Assembly: GCA_036873755.1 (NCBI GenBank)
Contig: JAVTVY010018858.1
Span: forward strand, 1-64,000
From: Hanleya hanleyi
Lineage: Eukaryota > Mollusca > Polyplacophora > Lepidopleurida > Hanleyidae
Direction of reading: 5' to 3'
DNA length: 64,000 bases
Shown: positions 60,351-64,000 of the stretch, in pieces
Numbering within the stretch: position 1 is the stretch's first letter
Layout of the letters: every line of letters starts with the position of its first letter
The notes under the pieces: generated by a model
Seen by the model: only the letters and a program-made list of their open reading frames with translations
Database searches by the model: none
What the model was told of the DNA's origin: nothing
Translations under genes and position numbers: made by a program

Positions 60351-61322
60351 GCATATAAAATATCGGAACATTTGTGTCCAGTATTGGTGCAGTCATGTTC
60401 CATTTTCAGCTGTTGGAACGTTACACATTAACGTTCCCCCTGAACGTTCTGTTCAGAGGGAATGTTCCTGCCGAACATTCTGGTTTTAGAAAGATGTCTC
60501 ATTACACGGAAGGATTTCCAACTTCAAGAAAATAACGAAGATTCATCTTCATTATCCCCAGATTCACAGAGATGTACGGTAAGTTCCCTAAGTAATCGCG
60601 ACCCTAAGTAAATTCGAAAACAGGCATTTTTCGCCAAGTCACGTGACACTGTTCCCCAAGTAATCGAAAACGTCTCATTCGCGGAAAACCGCTGTCCTAA
60701 CTATTCGAAAATCCCCCATTTATTGTGGTCACGAGATTGATAATATTATGTAGTTGTGCGATGGAAAAACTTCCAGATCAACGAGTTTCCTTAGAATTAG
60801 TATTTGATAAACCTTGCAAACTTTTTGAGCATTTTGAACATAGCCAATTGTAACAACTAAATTGATTTTCATTATTTCTCAAACGAAATGTATCCAATGT
60901 TTTGAACCGCGATTTCTCATGGTCATCAAATTGAGAATATTGCCAGTTTACGGGGACGGGCTATATTAAAAATTGAAATTGAGAGCATACCTTCGATATT
61001 ATACTGAAAATATCAAAATGAAGAACTGGAAGTTACGTTTCATTCGGTCTTAAAAAAATATAATGCTGAATTTTGACCGGACATTTGAACCACAGATTTT
61101 CTTAGTCGCGGGGTAGAGATTTACGATCAACCCCAACCCCAAGTTGCATTAATTTTGGCCACTGTATGCCATGTGCGCCTCGCCCTAAAACCAGAAACGC
61201 GCCTGTTTGGGTCCGACTTCGGATTTTTTTTTTCCGAAGACACGAATGTTGAGATTCCCAGCTATGATACTGAGAACATATTTTGTATTGTTCAGACAAA
61301 AATAATTTAGAAACGCATCAGT
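60351..61322. other. SDHB intron 2, middle part
   Basis: A small hairpin AACGTTCCCCCTGAAC / GTTCAGAGGGAATGTT lies at about 60430-60468. Phrases around TAAGTAATCG / CCAAGTAATCGAAAA repeat near 60580-60690. No exon seen. Confidence 0.4.
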
Positions 61323-61616
61323 TATTTGCGCTGAAAACTTACCTCACTTCCACTCTTTGCATTTCTTGTCTACATGAAATACCACAGTAAGAATTTAAAT
61401 GACACAGTTATCTCCCCTGCTAGTCACCTGATAGCATAGCTACCCACAATTCCACTTCCTTCTTGTTCTACTGCTTCGTAGGGCTGGAAGTAAACATTGT
61501 CAACTCCGTGAAAAAGTGCCTTTTCTAGCGAAACTACTCACAGTTGGATTACCTCAGACGTCTGATTTCCTGCAAGAAGTCCTTTGGGAAGTATTCTATA
61601 AGTTATCAGCGTAAAA

Positions 61617-64000
61617 ATGGCTCAAAATATGTCTCAAATGTCATGCATGTCTTGTGGAGGTGACAAGCCTAGTTATGACCTTCACTCATTGTGTCCGCCA
61701 TGCCGCCAGGGTAGAATCTGTACATGGGACACGGCCTGTGAAGAGTGTATTGTGTGGGCGCCCGGCATATTCCAGGTGTATCTGGCCGGTTCTCTGGCAG
61801 CTAACGAAGGAAATAGTGTTGTTATGCCTATCAATCTCGCCAACGAGACATATGTAGCACAGTCTCCTCGTACTAGTGTAGGCGAGGAGTCTAGGGGGTT
61901 TGTTAGTTCTGTAGCTGGGTCTACGTTAGTCAGCCTATTGGATGTAAATAAAGATAAACAAACGCCCCCCCCCGCTCACGATGCTTCCATTTCAGGCCAG
62001 GCGAAGGGTCAATCAGGTAAGGGATCGACCCGGTGGGTACAAGTGGAAGGAGTAATCGAAGATATGGAATCTGGTACTACGACGACTGTGGAAGTGGAGA
62101 TTCCTATTGAGCGGACGCCTGGATGTGACGATGAAGGGAAATCGGTGACGGACCCAGGCTTAGCGTGGGAAAGCCAGGGGACTCCGATCGCTCGATCGGA
62201 GTCAACTTATGATTACGAAAACTTGGGCAGCACCAGTGAGGGGCCTAATGTTAAGTTTTCATTTGGGTCCGGGGTTGGGAAAATACCTTCCTCGACGCTG
62301 TCGAGGCCTGGACTTCCCGGTCGCTCAGTTACGCCTTTAACTGTTGCTTCCGGTTTGTCTGAATTTCCCCAACCTGCTTCCGGTTACTCTGGTGGCCTTC
62401 CTCGTTCCCTTGCCGAGACGTTTGTGTCTACGAGCCTTCTGGGCCACCAGAGATTAAGGTTCCCGCAACAACGGCAGTATGGTATGTATTCAGGTACCTA
62501 TGATATGTCAAATTTTTTGCCTGTGTCTGAGTTGCGTTATCAAGAACCCTCAATCAGACCAGTTCAAATTATGCGGCATCCGGTTGCTGGTCTACCTTCG
62601 CCCTTGCGTGGCTTAGGTCAGATATCTGCTTCCGGGGGTGTTCGTGGTACGGGACCGGGATTATTACGTATGATGCGTCCTCCTATACGTGCTTCCGGTT
62701 TACGACCTCGTATGCCAGTTCACCGACCTTTACAGTGGCCGTGCTCACGTCCAGCTGGAAGGTCCTTGAGTGTGAACACACCTCGTCAGGCCTTGCTTCC
62801 GGTCCACTCTCAAGTGACTGATCCCACATTGGCTGCCATACTGCGCGGTATGGAACAGCAACGTGAGGAAATGAAGGAATTGAGAGAGATGATGACCAGT
62901 CAATTCCGAAGTAGTACGCCACTGCTTCCGGTTTTGACTGAACAGTCTAGGAAACCGGAAGCTAATTTGTCGAGGACTATGCCTTCCAATACTCCCTCCT
63001 GGCAGGAAGCCCCGGAAGCTATGGAAGTGGATAGGGACCAGTACGGTAGATCTGAATTGAATGAACCTACCAATACTGATCCGGATGCTAGGAAATATTA
63101 TGAGCTTATTTCCGGCATCTATGACTTAATTCCTGATATGCAGCTTCCGGTCCCACATGCGGGGGATATTGAAACTGAATCAGGAGAGTCAAACCGGGTT
63201 ACGAGGTCGGCTACCACGCTTCCGGCCTCAACTGCTATTCATTCTATCTGCCATTTATTCCATAGAACTTTAGCAGAACCCGCTACGCAGGAGGAACGTG
63301 CTATAAGGTTGAGACCAAAAGCTCGCTTCCGCCCTGCAGGATCTTCTGGTCCGTTCCCAGTACAGAAGCCAAACACACGAAGTTACGGCGTACATAACTC
63401 ACCGTTTAGCTTCCGGTCTGCAGAGGTGAACGGCGACTTTCAGTATTTATGCTCTAGCAATACTAAAGTACCTAGTAATCCGGATGTTCCTTGCACGAAC
63501 AAACAGGCCGCAGTACTTGAGGAAACTGCTCGACAAGGAGTGGCGATTACGAATCACCTTGACTGGTTTCTTAAAGCCATAAAGGATGGTTTATTTTCGC
63601 TGTCGGGCGCGGACAGTCAAGAGCAGTTACAGGAGGGTATAAACCTCGTTCTTGACTACCAGAAGATTGCTTCCGGTGCTGTAGAAGATTTACTGGTACA
63701 CAATGCCTACCTATCTTCTATGCTAGTGTATTTAAGGAGAAAGGCCTTCATTCCTTTTATGCATAGTTACACACCGGAAGCTGTAAAGAGGAGTCTACTA
63801 GAGACATCTACGGCTCCTTCTTTACTGTTTGGTGATGCTGTTGCCGAAGTTCGACCTGAAATGGATCGTATAGAGCATGACAGGTCAGTTGCTTCCGGTG
63901 CTTCGTCTAAAAGACCTATGGCTTCCGGGTCGGGTCCAAAGGCGAAGAAGGCTAAGAAGAACCCGCCTAGTTCCAAGGCTAATAAGGGTGCTTCCGGCCA
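61617..64000 (+). CDS. DIRS-like gag ORF, open to the window end (at least 794 codons)
   Basis: The frame is open without a stop from ATG 61617 (upstream context GTAAAA) to 64000. N-terminus: MAQNMSQMSCMSCGGDKPSY then DLHSLCPPCR and CEECIVW, a Cys/His zinc motif shared with the broken gag at 12534 and reminiscent of DIRS Gag / LAP2alpha-type domains (CxxC...DxHxxCxxC). A low-complexity Ser/Gly/Pro middle follows, then a helical segment (MEQQREEMKELREMM), a C-terminal Gag-like domain with VEDLLVHNAYLSSMLVYLRR and RSLLETSTAPSLLFGDAV, and a basic KAKKAKK tail. The octamer GCTTCCGG or its complement occurs 16 times from 62346 to 63997. Function as nucleic-acid-binding capsid-like protein is inferred. 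Confidence 0.82.
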   Translation, partial: MAQNMSQMSCMSCGGDKPSYDLHSLCPPCRQGRICTWDTACEECIVWAPGIFQVYLAGSLAANEGNSVVMPINLANETYVAQSPRTSVGEESRGFVSSVAGSTLVSLLDVNKDKQTPPPAHDASISGQAKGQSGKGSTRWVQVEGVIEDMESGTTTTVEVEIPIERTPGCDDEGKSVTDPGLAWESQGTPIARSESTYDYENLGSTSEGPNVKFSFGSGVGKIPSSTLSRPGLPGRSVTPLTVASGLSEFPQPASGYSGGLPRSLAETFVSTSLLGHQRLRFPQQRQYGMYSGTYDMSNFLPVSELRYQEPSIRPVQIMRHPVAGLPSPLRGLGQISASGGVRGTGPGLLRMMRPPIRASGLRPRMPVHRPLQWPCSRPAGRSLSVNTPRQALLPVHSQVTDPTLAAILRGMEQQREEMKELREMMTSQFRSSTPLLPVLTEQSRKPEANLSRTMPSNTPSWQEAPEAMEVDRDQYGRSELNEPTNTDPDARKYYELISGIYDLIPDMQLPVPHAGDIETESGESNRVTRSATTLPASTAIHSICHLFHRTLAEPATQEERAIRLRPKARFRPAGSSGPFPVQKPNTRSYGVHNSPFSFRSAEVNGDFQYLCSSNTKVPSNPDVPCTNKQAAVLEETARQGVAITNHLDWFLKAIKDGLFSLSGADSQEQLQEGINLVLDYQKIASGAVEDLLVHNAYLSSMLVYLRRKAFIPFMHSYTPEAVKRSLLETSTAPSLLFGDAVAEVRPEMDRIEHDRSVASGASSKRPMASGSGPKAKKAKKNPPSSKANKGASG
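62346..63997. repeat. Dispersed octamer array GCTTCCGG / CCGGAAGC (16 copies) inside gag
   Basis: Exact copies start at 62346, 62376, 62628, 62691, 62795, 62924, 63143, 63218, 63409, 63669, 63891, 63921 and 63990 (GCTTCCGG) and at 62955, 63012 and 63774 (CCGGAAGC). Codon phase varies: ASG eight times, LPV/LPA four, SFR once, PEA three. Spacing is irregular (30-260 bp). CCGGAAG is the core of ETS-family binding sites. None occurs in the first 730 bp of the ORF, and I noticed no exact copy elsewhere in the window. Confidence 0.95.

Larger units (their letters stand above)
61323..64000 (+). mobile_element. DIRS-like retroelement, 5' part (continues off right edge)
   Basis: The terminus TTGCGCTGAAAACTTACC (about 61327) closely matches the outer 5' end of the DIRS element at 12938 read in its coding sense (TTGCGCTGTTAAACTTACC). 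A leader of about 290 bp precedes the gag ORF. Position suggests insertion in SDHB intron 2, in the sense orientation. No decay is visible in the part seen. Confidence 0.7.

Noticed and set aside
56747..61322. SDHB exon 3
   Set aside because: Looked for sequence encoding the conserved PDKxGDKP..YEVDLN region and found none; it is presumed to be beyond 64000.

Overview
The window is nuclear DNA of an animal, most likely a mollusc and probably a bivalve. The host genes are split into small exons with GT-AG introns and their products match animal families. The DNA between exons is AT-rich and full of foldback elements, SINEs, tandem arrays and two DIRS-type retroelements. TACATGTA-like strings are common, and there are three arrays of about 150-160 bp that carry AAGATGGCCGCC and end in an ACGG/CCGT microsatellite, a layout I associate with bivalve 'pearl'-type repeats. 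The species call is inference.

Host genes, left to right. (1) Selenocysteine lyase (SCLY), minus strand: six coding exons between 15827 and 1320, with the C-terminal half off the left edge. (2) A complete short-chain dehydrogenase/reductase of the SDR16C / retinol dehydrogenase type, plus strand: six exons, 18208-33108, 317 aa. SCLY and this gene diverge across a 2.4 kb interval that holds a 260+260 bp perfect inverted repeat. (3) An unrecognised 122-aa plus-strand ORF (47069-47437), tail to tail with (4) PPP1R35, minus strand: three exons, 50588-47735, 468 aa, with a KVRF PP1-docking motif. (5) The first two coding exons of succinate dehydrogenase iron-sulphur subunit (SDHB), plus strand, 54520-56746; the rest lies beyond the right edge. 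I found no coding exon between about 33.1 and 47.0 kb, which is repeats and unassigned DNA.

Mobile DNA. 6170-12938 is a decayed DIRS retroelement in minus orientation with inverted terminal repeats and an internal complementary region. It split an old non-LTR retrotransposon without a target duplication, and joining the flanks restores the reverse-transcriptase C-terminal frame. A second DIRS-like element starts near 61323, probably inside an SDHB intron. Its gag ORF is open from 61617 to the window end and carries 16 exact copies of the octamer GCTTCCGG/CCGGAAGC, in all three codon phases and both orientations. Many foldback MITEs (several with TTAA target sites), a 5S-rRNA-derived SINE with target duplications and other SINEs fill the introns.

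The strongest candidates for something undescribed are: (a) the ETS-like octamer array in the second DIRS gag gene; (b) a 246-bp unit at 4821-5092 that combines a hammerhead-ribozyme-like fold with a tRNA-like region, the unit's start being repeated at its end; and (c) an SCLY intron array built from degenerate copies of the SCLY exon 3 end plus its splice donor, into which (b) is inserted.
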